From the NCBI RefSeq assembly GCF_021018805.1, contig NC_086283.1, positions 60,475,803 through 60,539,802 on the forward strand: DNA of 64,000 bases. Direction: 5' to 3'. The translations under genes and the position numbers were made by a program. Source of the DNA: Prinia subflava. Its lineage: Eukaryota; Chordata; Aves; Passeriformes; Cisticolidae. Shown here one piece after another: positions 35,325 through 46,672 of this stretch. A model generated the notes under the pieces. The model saw only the letters and a program-made list of their open reading frames with translations. It made no database searches and was not told where the DNA came from. Positions within the stretch are counted from its first letter, which is position 1. Each line of letters begins with the position of its first letter.

Positions 35325-37601
35325 CTAGAGTAATATAGGAAAAAAGAGTAAGAGATTAAAAAAAAAACCACAAAAAAACACAACCAAACCAAACCAACAA
35401 ACAAAAAACAAAAACAAAAACAAAACAACAACCCAGAACATTCTGTAAGTCATACTTTGGCTACATTCCATCAAATGCAATAGACCTGACTATTACAAAA
35501 TTGACCTGATCATTTTCCTGTCTAAAGCACTGAGGTGACTGCAACATTCTGGCTCATGGGTGTGTCCTCCCAGGGCCTGTGGCACTGGTGGTGCATGTGC
35601 AGCCCAACCTGCTCACAGCAGGGCTGTCCCTACCAGGAGGTTGTGGTGGCCACAGCTCTATCTGAGCCCCAACCACCACCCCCAAAAATGGAAACCCCTT
35701 CTCACACTTCCGTGGTGCACCACCCATTTGACCTGGTGCCTGTGTCAGATTTTCACCCTCTTGGGGCTGCTGTTTGTGCCTGTTGTCCGATGTATTGCCT
35801 GCACCAAGATGACTGAAGCTCCGTCCCGTCTACAACTGCAGCTTGCTGCTGGATACCCCCAGGCATCCCCTTCCTCAGACTGGCAGGGTATATCTCCTCT
35901 GCACTTCCCTGCAGCTTCACTTGACAAGCTGATCATCCCTCCCCTCCTGCAGCCCAGGTTTGTGTTATTTGCCATGCAAGTGCAGCCTGCCATGGCTTTT
36001 CCTGGGCTGTGGGGAGCCTGAATGACTGTGCTTCACAAGCACACAGTTTCAGATAAATTAGACCCAGGAAGTCCCTGCCAAGGGCATGAGCTTACATTTT
36101 TTCCACACAGAGCTGGCATTCATTGGCATAGGTATTCCCATCGGTCCCACAGATGGGCAAGTACAGGAGGGGGCAGGCCTGCAGGTGCGCCAGGTCTTGA
36201 CACACCGGCTTGAAAGGAGAAAACAAAGCATGCGTTTCAGTGCCAGCAGCACCCATTTCTTCCCCCCAGAGCACTCAGGCAGGAGCAAGTGCCACAGACA
36301 ACCTGGTTCCCTCTGTCTCGGAGCAGTGCACGCCCACAGAGGAGCAGGGGCTGCTGAATCCCTTAGTGGGACTCGTGGCCTGGGCTTTGTTGTGGGTTTG
36401 GTGCTGGAACACCAGCTGCCATGAGGCTGGGGATGATTGCTGGGAACAGTCTTTCGCCCAGGCACACTGGGCATACCCATCTCAAGCCATGAACAAAGAA
36501 AACCAGAAGCGTCTTACCCTTCTCACGCCACTGCCTTCATCCAGCTCTGCCCCTGAAACAGAGCAGAGACCCAGGAGTGTGGCACACCTGTGCCTGATGG
36601 CAGAGGCAAGAGATATTGACAGAGGATAACATCCAAGCCAAATGAAGGCAGTGCAGAGCCCGTTCAGGACTGAATCAGCTCTGGGGGTTTCATGAGGGGG
36701 GATCAGTTTGCTGCTGCATGCCACTCCCTGCCAACAGCACAGTACACAGCTTCCATCTGCAGCTGAGCTGGCTGAGACAATGCTGTGAATGGCTGTTCCC
36801 ACCCCCCAAACCCTCTCCCAATAGCCCTGTCTCCCAGTTTCTGGGTCGGAAGTTCCACAGAGCATCCAACACATCCCAGGAAATGGGAAACCATGCAATG
36901 CAGCGTGGGGTATCCTCAGAGGGATAAGGCTTGGTGATATTGCACAGCTGGACAACTGCCACCTCAAGGGTGAGCAGCATTTGTGGGTTCCTCTTTCTCA
37001 GGCAAGCAGAGACGTAGCAGCAGTTCACAGCCCACCTGTGCAGTGCACAGATGTCCTGGGAGCACAAAGGCTCACATCGAGGCAGCTGCAGGACCACCAC
37101 TACCTGCACGTGATGGCTTCCCAGCACCTACAAACAGGTGCTGCCCACATAAATATGTTGAGCACGTACTGTTCTTGCAAAGACTTGCCAGTTTTCGTGG
37201 AGGCAGGAACTGCAGCAGCTGCCACCGCAGTGTACATGCTGTCCTCCCAGGACTTGGTTCCTGTTCACATTGTGGACTCTCCCGTCTCCCAGATCGCTCC
37301 CAAGTGCAACACATTTGATGAACCAGCCTGTAACCCTTGCCACAAACTGCTAATAAGGAAGGCACAGTGTGTTTGCTCCAGTCCTTCTTCCTCACCATGC
37401 TGCCACTGTTTGCCCTAACCTCACCTCCTCTCCAAATTAGAATTTCTGGGTCTTTCTGCCCTATCATGCATTTCCCTCCATCCCATTATCCATTTGTCAT
37501 TCCCAACCCACCACTGATGAACCAGCCTCCAGCAGCAGAGCAGATTTACCTCCGGCAGCAACAAGAGTCACCAGCAGCAGCAGCAGCTCTCTCCCAGCCA
37601 T
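35270..37601 (-). CDS. SPINK4: Kazal-type serine protease inhibitor 4, four coding exons (37601-37550, 36552-36518, 36208-36096, 35324-35270)
   Basis: The exons join to 255 nt, or 84 aa plus stop; human SPINK4 has 86 aa. Phases agree at all three junctions and all introns are GT-AG. Residues 1-18 form a leucine-rich signal peptide ([18 protein letters not shown]). One Kazal domain follows with six cysteines at 32, 41, 49, 60, 63 and 81 (spacing 8-7-10-2-17) and the family signature [12 protein letters not shown]. The last exon, [14 protein letters not shown], matches human KTKQDIQIMKDGKC closely. The predicted P1 residue is Leu43, suggesting a chymotrypsin- or elastase-like target if it inhibits at all. 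SPINK4 (PEC-60) is secreted by intestinal goblet cells. Divergent pairing with B4GALT1 is also seen in human. A TATA box and poly(A) signal bracket the gene. Confidence 0.93.
35358..35433. repeat. A/C-rich simple repeat in SPINK4 intron 3
   Basis: About 75 bp of A runs with regular C interruptions (caaaa, ccaaa). It lies within SPINK4 intron 3, about 35 bp upstream of the last coding exon on the minus strand, where it reads as a T/G-rich tract. Confidence 0.8.
36096..36208 (-). CDS. SPINK4: SPINK4 coding exon 3 (Kazal core)
   Basis: 113 nt. The acceptor reads CTCCTTTCAAG and the donor AAAAAT|GTAAGC. It carries five of the six Kazal cysteines and the [12 protein letters not shown] signature. 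Confidence 0.95.
36518..36552 (-). CDS. SPINK4: SPINK4 coding exon 2 (propeptide linker)
   Basis: 35 nt. The acceptor reads CTGTTTCAG and the donor AAGG|GTAAGA. It encodes [11 protein letters not shown]. It is the only small exon found whose phases (1 in, 0 out) fit both neighbours. Confidence 0.83.
37550..37601 (-). CDS. SPINK4: SPINK4 coding exon 1 (signal peptide)
   Basis: 52 nt from ATG in the context GACCATGG. The donor reads GGAG|GTAAAT and the exon ends in phase 1, the usual arrangement of SPINK first exons. Confidence 0.9.
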
Positions 37602-37650
37602 GGTCAATTCAGGCAGACCTGCTTATGCACCTCTCTCTGCTCATGGCTGC

Positions 37651-37657
37651 TTTTATA
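37651..37657 (-). promoter_or_regulatory. TATA box of SPINK4
   Basis: TATAAAA on the minus strand, 50 bp upstream of the start codon, which leaves a 5' UTR of about 20-25 nt. The position is right for a tissue-specific secreted-peptide gene. Confidence 0.75.
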
Positions 37658-37856
37658 GGAGAGGGCACAGCCTTATCTCAAGAACACTGGGAAAAACAGT
37701 GTTTTGTTACGGCTGGCAGCACCTGCACTGTACACCCTACGGGATCACTTAGGCACTCTCACACATAAGATAAGCTCTCCCCTGAAGCTTCCTCCTTGTC
37801 AGCTTCAGGTGGCAGCACCGGAGACTGTTTTACAGTCCCTTTGCACAGTAGTCAGG

Positions 37857-38897
37857 TGTTGTGATTTGACACTGGCCAAACGCCAGGCAGCCACGGAAAT
37901 TGCTCACTCACCCGCCCCTGCTACTGCTTGGCAGAGGAAACAAACATTAAATAAAGGTTTCATGAGTTGAAATAAGGAGTGGCAGAAAACACTCCAAGGG
38001 CAAAAGAGGCTCAGCTTAGAGACACAAAGTGAATTTATTACTAGCAAAATCAGAAGAGGCTAATGAGAAATAAAATAAGGCCTTAAACCCACCTTTCTTC
38101 CCCCACAGCCCTTCCTTCCTTCCCACTGACAGTGCAGGGAGACTGGGCGTGGGGTTCCGGTCAGTTTGTCACTCGAGGTCTTCTTCTGCTGCACAGGGAG
38201 AAAAGTTGTTCTCCTGTGAGACCATGGGATCCCTCCCCAGGAGACAGTTCTCCGTGAACTTCTCCAGCGTGGCTCCAAATCTCAGGAGCAGTAGCCCTCC
38301 CAAAACTGCTGCAGTGTGAGTCTGTCCCACAGGCAGACAGTCCTCCTAAAACTGCTGTGGCACTCTTGCATAGGGTGACAGGCTGCTCCAGCCTGGGAGC
38401 AGGACCTCTCTCTCCACCCCCCACTGGATCACAGCCTCCTCCAGGCACCCACCTGCTCCAGCGTGGGGCTCCCCCATGGGCTGTGGATGGATCTCTGGAT
38501 CCCCCTGGATCCCACAGGCTCCAGGGGCTCAGCCACTGCACCATGGTCTCACCACGGGCTGCAGGGGAATCTCTGCTCCACCTGGAGCACCTCCTGCCCC
38601 TCCCTCTCCACTTGGTGTCTCCATGTTTTTTCCTTCTCATGCAGCTCACCTCCTCCTCTTCTCTGGCTGGAATTAACATTGCGTGCTCCACTTTGTTTTG
38701 ATTTTCTCCTTAAACATGTTATCACAAAGGTGTTACCAACCTCTCTAATTGGCCCAGCCTTGGCCAGTGGCATGTCCATCCTCAGAGCCATCAGGGACTG
38801 GCTGGGCCAGACATAATAGAAGTTTCCAGCAGCTTCTCACAGAAACCACCTCTGTGGTGCCCCACTACCAAATACCAGGCCATGCAAACCCAACACA
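37857..38897 (-). mobile_element. Solo LTR, ERVL-type songbird endogenous retrovirus, next to SPINK4
   Basis: A 1041-bp block with TG...CA ends; on the minus strand it starts TGTGTTGGGTTTGCATGG and ends TGTCAAATCACAACA. Its body (repeated ctgctccagcgtgggg and ctgcaggggaatctctgctcc phrases, then an AATAAA at 38039-38034) resembles from memory a common songbird ERVL-type LTR. It is bounded by a perfect 5-bp direct repeat TCAGG (37852-37856 and 38898-38902), which fixes both ends. No internal retroviral genes remain. It is oriented like SPINK4 and ends 199 bp upstream of the SPINK4 TATA box. Confidence 0.9.
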
Positions 38898-40324
38898 TCA
38901 GGGCTGGGCAGCACTGTTCTTCTCTGCTTACCCCAGCCAGCTACTTCTGAATGTATCTCACCCAAACCATCCCTTCAGCTTTGCAGCTGCTGTTCTTCAC
39001 ACGTGACAGGTATCTCCACTTGTGCTGTGAGACTAGACATAGAAAAGCCAGGAAACTCGGGCTGACTTGGGTGGTGGCACTGTGGCATTATCTCATGAGC
39101 ATTATCCCATGAGGCCCAGCCGGGTGGATCCTCAGCTGCCTGATCCACTAGTCAGGATCCCAAACACAACAGGAGGCCTGTCACCATGCTGCAGCAAGCC
39201 CACACAGCCACTGGGTGGAATGGGACAGGCTGGGGGTGCAGAGGGTCTTGAGGGTACAAAATTCAGCTGCCTGGGAGTACAGATTTGCAGGTGCAGTCAC
39301 TGCCTATGCTCAGAGGAGCCACGTAGTCAGAAGTGGTTTAATACCTTTCTCCACTCACCACCCTGCCTGCAGCTGAGATTGATAGAGCAAAATTGTCATA
39401 AGATTCAGTGTGTTGGAAGGGGGCTATGTGCATGGCTACCCAGATTAAATACGCAGAGGTGGCACACAGAGCAAGGAGGGGACAGAGAAGCTGGAGATGA
39501 TCCTCAGTGGCAAGAAACACCATCTTTTCTACAAGCCTCATGACCCCAGAATGTCCCAGCTGCTTTCCCTGCAAGACTGGATGTTTTACTTCAGGGTGAG
39601 CATTCTTTTCTGCTCTTTCTCAGCAGCTTTATTTTCTTCATTGTTCCCACTTTTCTTTGGTGAAAAAAAAAAATGGTGAGGGGGGAAGGATGGAAAACAG
39701 GACCACTGGTCATAAAGTCAGTGTGAGACCAATGTTGACTAAAAACTCCTTTGGGTCAGACTAGCTGAAATGAGGTCTGGGCCAGAAGGCACAGAGTCAC
39801 CTTCCCCATGGGAGCAGATGGAATGTATCATGTGTGCAAGGGGTGAGCAGGGGATAGGTGCCCTACAGAAACCACCACAGGCTGGGAGAGCTCCAGATGC
39901 ACAGAGCACAGACATTTGCAGTTGCTGAGGATCTGACTACAACTGTGCTTAGGGTATTTTTTCCCCAGAGGAAGACACAACACTGGCCCTATCTGTCTGA
40001 GACAAAAAGGGGACAGCTTGAGCACCCCTTGTTGCCAGAGAGGTACAGGCCCTTACAGAGGCTGCTTGCCTCTGTCTGTTCATGCAACTCAGCAGGGCTG
40101 TGACCAGGTTTTGGAAAGTGGCAACGTAACCAGCTCAGGGTTCCCCTTGCAGAATCATTCCTCCACTCTGCCAAGGCAGCTGCACATATGTTTTATATTC
40201 CCTCTTTACGGAGTTTACACAGTTCAATAACCTTTGGCTTTCATTATTATTTCACTTTGAAAATCCCTCAACTAAAGTAAATATTTAACTGCATTAGCAG
40301 TTGTTCCCAAGGCACATGGGGTCC

Positions 40325-40520
40325 TGTTAGTCTTGTTTAGTCTAGTACAAGGGAGGCCAAAGGGGATCTGATAGCAGCCTACAACTGCTGGAAGGGAAGA
40401 CAATGGAACCGATCTCTTTTTGGTGGTGCCAGATGACAGAATAAAAAGCAATTGTCACAAACTGCAGCCTTGAGATGATCAGGTCAGGAGTCAGGAAAAA
40501 AGGCTTACCCCAAAGGGTGA
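40325..40520 (+). mobile_element. CR1 LINE fragment (diverged)
   Basis: It resembles the CR1 segment that begins cttgttcagcctggag. Here it reads cttgtttagtctagtacaag, then gatagcagcctacaactgct and ggaagggaag, and then a diverged acagaata text. It lacks the 3' end. Confidence 0.55.
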
Positions 40521-41937
40521 ACAACCCAAATCAGCAGAGAGGTGGGACAATCATCCCATCAACCCATCTCAGCAGGACATGTACCTGACCAAGCCTCACT
40601 GTGCACAAGGTTTTTTGGGTGAGCCCTGAAGGACCCTGCCACCAGCAGGCTGGATCCATGGGACAGGCAGCACATGTGAATGTATGTCCTTAGATTCACT
40701 TCTAGCAAATCTGGTCCTAGCCAACACTCAACCACCTGAACAACACAGAGCCTCCTCCTGCAAACTGCTCACACACCAACACACAGCTTCACAGCTCTAG
40801 ATGAGGGCTATCTTGGGCCTTTAAAGTCTTCTTCAAAGTTTTTACTAGCAAAAAGACATCCAAATGCTGATTTCAATGCCTCTGGTGCCACTTCCATTGC
40901 CTCTGCTTCCAAACATGACCTGGTTCTTTGGTCATGCCGGCAGCAGTGCAGAAGCAACAGGCTGGGGCTTTGCTGCTGGGACACATTGTGTACTCCAGAT
41001 CACTCTCCTTGGATAGGGAATGGCAGGAAATGTCTGCTTCACCTCTGTGCTGGAGGCAGCAAGGTCAGTGGTCCTCTAGCAAAGCTGTTGGCTGATATAA
41101 GGCTTCATCTTCCTTCACCTCATTCCTCAGGGATACTCAAATACCACTGCCTTCACAAAGGAGATTAAAATTATATGCTAAGAGCTAATAAAGGGTCAAT
41201 AACTTCTTGCAAACTGTTTTTGTTTTTTCCAGCTTTTCTACCAAGCAAAAACTTGCAAACCTTCATGAAAGTCCTGCCTACTGTACCCCTTGAAGAAGAG
41301 GTGGGGAAATTCTTCCTCAGGTGGGGCAGGAGGTTTTCTGCTGGCTGCTTCCCTCACATTGGCTGTGGAACTCCAGCTGGCTTTGCATTTTCTCCCTGTA
41401 CTTGCACCAGCAAGATGGTGATGTAGAAGGCTTCAAGACATAGGAGGGGGAAATGTGAAAGCTCTGGGTGTGCCTGAGGAGCTGGAGACCTAGTATCACT
41501 ATCAGCAAGACACAAAAACTCTGCTGGAGACTGCGGCAACAAACAAGGAGACCTCTACTCCTGAAACCAATCTTAGGCCTGCTCTCTCGCAGCACTGCCC
41601 CTGCCTTTGCACTCGTGCCACACCGTGGTACCCACTGGTCCACATCCATGGACTCATCCAGGACTGCTCATCTCATCGTAAGTCCTTGTTACACCTTTCC
41701 CTTCCTAGGGGACTGCAGCTGTGTTTGCAGCCTTTCCATCTGAGTGGGCACAGATGGCAGCCGGCCAGAGGGGATTGCATCACACGGCTCCTGCCCCACG
41801 TCTGCCTGGTGGCCTTATCGGTGGTGTGGCCTTGGTGTCGTCACCGCTCCACCCAGCACCTGCCATTTCCATGCTGATATCTGCTGCCTTTCCTGGATTT
41901 CATGGCTGTTTTTGGCCTTTCCACATTCTGCACCCCT

Positions 41938-42130
41938 ACTGATATTTTAACTCCTGCTCTGCTGCTCCTCTCAGGGCTTTGGCATACCAGCAGATGCTGG
42001 GGTCCCACAGGTACTGCAGTACCTGAGAGCAGAGCACTGCCTTGCTTGTGCAGCCCAAACCAGACCCCACCATCCACCCTCCTGTTGCACAAAGCAAAAA
42101 GAGGAGGGCAAGCACCACGGTAATTTTCAT
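41938..42130 (-). CDS. Candidate small secreted peptide, unrecognised
   Basis: An ORF of 64 codons plus stop begins MKITVVLALLFLLCATGG, a good signal peptide. The mature part has three cysteines and ends EQELKYQ. A TATAAAA stands 30 bp upstream of the ATG (42166-42160), close enough to leave almost no 5' UTR. The signal sequence resembles SPINK first exons, and it sits on the same strand 4.5 kb upstream of SPINK4, so it could be the first exon of a relic SPINK paralogue. However, no Kazal exon was found downstream, and no donor of the expected phase follows the signal peptide. I do not recognise the protein, and it may be a chance ORF. Confidence 0.3.
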
Positions 42131-42159
42131 CTTTAGCCCACTCCCTGCATCTAGATGAT

Positions 42160-42166
42160 TTTTATA
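42160..42166 (-). promoter_or_regulatory. TATA-like box before the 42.1-kb secreted ORF
   Basis: CTATAAAAATC on the minus strand, 30 bp upstream of the ATG of the candidate secreted peptide. It is a sequence match only. Confidence 0.35.
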
Positions 42167-45100
42167 GTTCTGTTCTGTTCCTCTGACCATTCTGAGCTCT
42201 CCACACAAGAGAGAGGAGCAATTTGTTCTCCTTTGTATGAAAACCCCCCCAAAAACTGAAGAAACAAAGCAAAACCCAAGACTAACACAAGGGATGCAAG
42301 TGACCACCAGAGGTTTGCCTTTGGATATACTGTGAATTCAATACTCAACACTTGAAATCTCACTCTGTAACTGGGAAAGGGACCAGCCATCACCACGTCC
42401 CAGCAATTCTGCCAGACTTTCTGGATTCAGACCACACGTTTGGCTACCTTTCTCCTTTTTAAGAGTGTGAGTAAATACTGCAGTCTGTCAGGCAGTGAAT
42501 GTGTTCATTATTTTTTTTTTATGACAGAGGAATTACCCTGTGACACTGTCAGCTGGGAGAACATGAGCCTGTGAGTACACACACTAATCCTGCTTGCTGG
42601 CATTCTCACCAGATGCAGTCTGAGCCAAGGTGGCATCAATCTGGAGAACAGTAGAGCTTCCTGCCATGTGAGGCTGTACAGTGGACCTCAGAAGTGCTGC
42701 AGCCTGAGGAGTATCCACTGCACACTTTTTTCCCCTGATGCAGATTACAGCTGTAGCTGGGCAGAAGTTGCTGCAACTTGCCCTGATCCAAAGGCACCTG
42801 CTTCTCTTCTCCCTTGTGTTGACCGCTGCCTGTTCAGACCTCTGTTCTGCAAAACAAGCTCTAAATGCACCTGCAGTCTGCAAATACTCTGCAGCTCCTT
42901 GGCAGCTTAAAGATGGCTTTGATCTGCATTTTTCCACATGCTCATGGCTGAGGGCTGGGTGACCAAATCCCAAGGGCAGCAGATAAAACAGCAGAAAACC
43001 ACAGATTTACTTTATGCCCCACAAATGCTTGGCACAAGACACGCCAAGCCCCAGTGCTGGTGTCAGGGATGGGATGAGGCTGTGTGACTGGGCTGGGTAG
43101 GCAGAGCTGCCCTCCTGTTGCAGTACTGTCCCCTCCTGCTCTGAGCTGACACAGATAACCTGGGTTCTGGCAGCAGCGGTAGGTATGCTGTCCCCAGCAT
43201 ACTGATGTGCAGTCTTGTTTATCTGGGAACCCACACCCACTGTAATCTATATAAAAAAAAAAAAATTAGATTTCTCAGTCTCTTTTTCCCCTGGAGTGTG
43301 TTTCTGAATGAACAAATCTGTACTGAGCCCCAGTTTTTTATACCTTCTGAGAACAGTGTTGCTAATTCCATTTTGTGTGGGACTGAATGCTTGTCATCAC
43401 CCTGCATTTAGCACCACACTGGAGAAAAAGGGGTAGCACATATGCCAGCTCCCCCCTTCAAAGTGACAGCTGCTCCTGGTGAGTTTTTGTGGAGGAGGTC
43501 CCTTGATTTTTGCAGGAGAGGCCTGGTCTTCCCAGTCTGCCAATTGCTAAAGTCCCTGAAGATACTCCAGAGTGAACTGATGTAATAAGGGACACAGTGT
43601 AAGAGAATTGGGAACATCTGTCTTTTTCTCCTTGCATTTTGAGGGGATGCTGTTCTGTGATGCTGCATTTGCATAGATCTTTGACAGCAGAGTCACCCAG
43701 TCATGCTTGGCCACCTTTCCACACTTCCACTGGTTAACATTCATATGTCTCCATTTTCTCCTATGCATCTGCAGGTGCACCATCCTCCTGAAGCAAAAAC
43801 AGTGAAAAAATGCTCTCTAGTGTTCTGTTTATCCAGTGAATGTGCAGGCACACAAAGTGCTCAGCACTTCCTCATTAGTTAAGTTGCCAGAAAAGGAAGA
43901 TGCAGGTTCACACATCGACACTAAGAGCAGAAATCTGTGTCCTTGATGTTGCCTGCTACTTCTGACTTCAGAGCCCACCTACTGTGCAGATACAATTTTT
44001 TCCAAATGACCTATTCACTACTTGGGTATGTATGAATTAACAACAGGAGGGAGCCACAACAAATAGCACTGAGCAGAAGGGCACCATCACCCTCAGTGAA
44101 ACCCATCCTGTTTCTTGGAATACATTCCTGCAGACTTTGCTTTCATTTCTCTTAAAAGTTGTAGAGGGAACCTGGTAGTCTCTGAGATACCTCATTTGCA
44201 TTGAGACAGTAATATCCTCTGTTAACTCACAGGAGCTCTGTTTATTGCTCCAATGCTGTGATTATCAAGATGTGTACTGGCAGATCAGGGCAGAACTAGA
44301 AGTACTCAGAGCAGCTTACTCTTAAGTAGCCAGATGCTAATACAAAGTCTTTCCTTTGGGAACTGGCAGGTAAAATCAGCTCAAGAGCGGCAAACCTCCT
44401 ACCTTTGAGCATAACTGCCATCCCAGATTCTCCTCCTGAAAATACACTGTCCAAGCGTCCAGCCAGGTCCTGGCACCTCTGGACAGATGCTGTTCTTGCT
44501 GCTGTCTGTCCAGGGAGGCAAAGCAGTGCACAGAGAAGAAATGCACTGCTGATAGGCACAAGGGCTGAGCACCCTTATAACAAATGGATTTCTGTGATTT
44601 GCATATTAAATTTCTGTGACAAATAATCAGGCTGTATGTTAGGCACTACAGCAGGAACCACTCAAACCAACAGAAGATGAGCAGGTAACTGGGAACATGC
44701 AGCAGTAACCAAATGTAAACTGGCTTTGGAGACAGATTTTGGCAGATTTAACCTTATTCTAGTGATTAGAAAAAGTTGTGTTTGACACCAAAAACCCCAA
44801 AACAGATAAGGAAAATGTTCAGATTAAAAGCTATCAAAGACTGTAACTAAGAAATGGTGGAAGTTTTTCTTTGCTCAGATGAATGCAGCTGCATGTATAG
44901 AACATGTCTTCTTGCCTGGTGATGAGTGTCTCTGCAGAGGAAGCTATTTTTTCCCTTGTTCTTCTCAACCTACACACGACCAAAGCTTTGCAGACACCTC
45001 CCTTTGCTCTGGCAGGCCTGACTCTATGCCTCTTGCAGAAGGTTATTGTCACTTCGCTTCTGAGGCAAGCACACAAAATGGGGCCTGAGACATGGGGCAC

Positions 45101-45466
45101 AGCTTAGCACCATGTGGTTGAAAAGATGCAGATCTTACAAGACTGGATATAACTGAGAGGAAAGGGGGAATAAGCCTGGTAGGGCTGGGTGAGGAGGTAC
45201 AAGATCATGCATCTTTCCTGTCACAACTACAGGACACCCTCAGTCTGTAACAGGACCAGCCAGCACCATTCAGGAGGCAAAGAGATTAGGATTAGGAGCT
45301 GGTCTGTGCCAACACTCACTGTATCAGGGCTGCTTGGGACCCTTCCCAAATTGCTGCACTGTGCAAATCACCCCACAAAGACAGTTCAATGCTGGCAGCA
45401 GAACTGTGCAAAAGGACTTCCAGGTTTCTAAGATGATTCGAGTTTCTTTGTTCAAGTCTTCAAGTC

Positions 45467-45472
45467 TTTATT
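45467..45472 (-). terminator. Candidate minus-strand poly(A) signal
   Basis: AATAAA on the minus strand in the context TGAAATAAAGACTTGAAG, followed by a T/G-containing region. It looks like an mRNA 3' end. No coding gene was identified upstream on this strand, so it could terminate a lncRNA or be chance. Confidence 0.3.
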
Positions 45473-46043
45473 TCAAGTAACGATCATCACAAATTGTAGA
45501 CAAAGCTTGTGGCCTGGTCTCTCATGAAACCTCTTCCCATGGAGACAGTGCTGCTCCTGATTTCCCTCCTCTGGGCTCTAAGCAAAAAGCAGCTGGATGT
45601 GGCGATTGGATCTGCAGAGCTTTCTGCCTCTCTTTGCTTGTTCTTTTGCCGCTCCAGATGAAGTCAGCCCTTCCCAATCCCCCTCCTAAAACAGTGCCTT
45701 GGCAGAAGAGCTCCTCAGCGCACAGAGGGGCAAGCAGTGACCTCGTGGAGCAGCATCCCGGGAGCAGGAGGCTATGCAGTGACACTCAGGCTCACATCCT
45801 GCAGCAGGGTGACCTGCAGGCAACACGGAGCCATGCTCTTGCCTCAGGGCCCTGCCCTGCAGAAGTACACTGCTCTGCACTGCTGACACCACGGCACTAG
45901 GGAAAAAAACAGAGGAATGCACTGTGCACCAGGGATGGCTCCAGCCCATCCACACAGCATGCCCCAGAGGCAGTGAGCAAGAGACAGGCAGTGGGGGCAT
46001 CCCTGGGCTTCTGCAGGCCTTGAAGGGAGCAATTGAAAAAAAG

Positions 46044-46672
46044 CATAGAAAGATTTGGGCTGAAATGGGACCTATAAAAGATTATCTGGTCCAACCCCCT
46101 GGCATGAAGAGGGAGAGCTTTCACTTGACCAGGTTGCTCTAAGTCCCATACAAGCTGGCCTCGAGCACTTTCACAAATTGGGCATCCACAACTTCTCTGG
46201 GCAACATGTTACGGCGTTTCACCACCCTCACTGAAAAAAAAGATTATTTTCCCATTTACAGTCTATAGCTACACTCAGTTTGAAAGCCTTGTCCCTTCTC
46301 CTGTTATTACAGGCTCTGATTAAAAAAAAAAAAATCTGCCCCATCTTTCTTTAAAAAAAACCCTTTAACTATCAAAAGGCTGCTCCAAGCTCTCCCTAGA
46401 GCCTTCTCTTCTCCAGGCTGAACAACCCCACCACTCTGAGCCTGTCTTCATAAGGAAGGTGTTCCAGCACTCTGATGTTCTTCATGGCCTCCTCAAGACT
46501 GCGCTCCAAACAGGTCCATGTCTCTGTTCTTCTGGGGACCCCAGAGCTGGACACAGCACTCCAGGTGAGGTCTCACCTGAGCAGAGTAGAACCACCTCCC
46601 TCAACCCTCGTGTTGGTCATGATTCTTTTTATGCAGCCCGGGATACAATTGGCTTTCTGGGCTGCAAGCACA
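46044..46672 (-). mobile_element. CR1 LINE fragment, 3' end
   Basis: It starts with catagaaagatttggg. Later come ctggtccaaccccctgg, gggcatccacaacttctctg, ccctagagccttctcttctc, ctggacacagcactccaggt and ggctttctgggctgcaagca, the standard reverse complement of a CR1 3' region. About 630 bp; 5'-truncated. Confidence 0.9.

Noticed and set aside
36210..36629. 139-codon plus-strand ORF overlapping SPINK4
   Set aside because: It is antisense to real SPINK4 exons 2 and 3 and their intron, with no family resemblance.
37857..38902. Open frames of up to 176 codons across the LTR near SPINK4
   Set aside because: They are chance frames in LTR sequence; no retroviral gag, pol or env domain is present.
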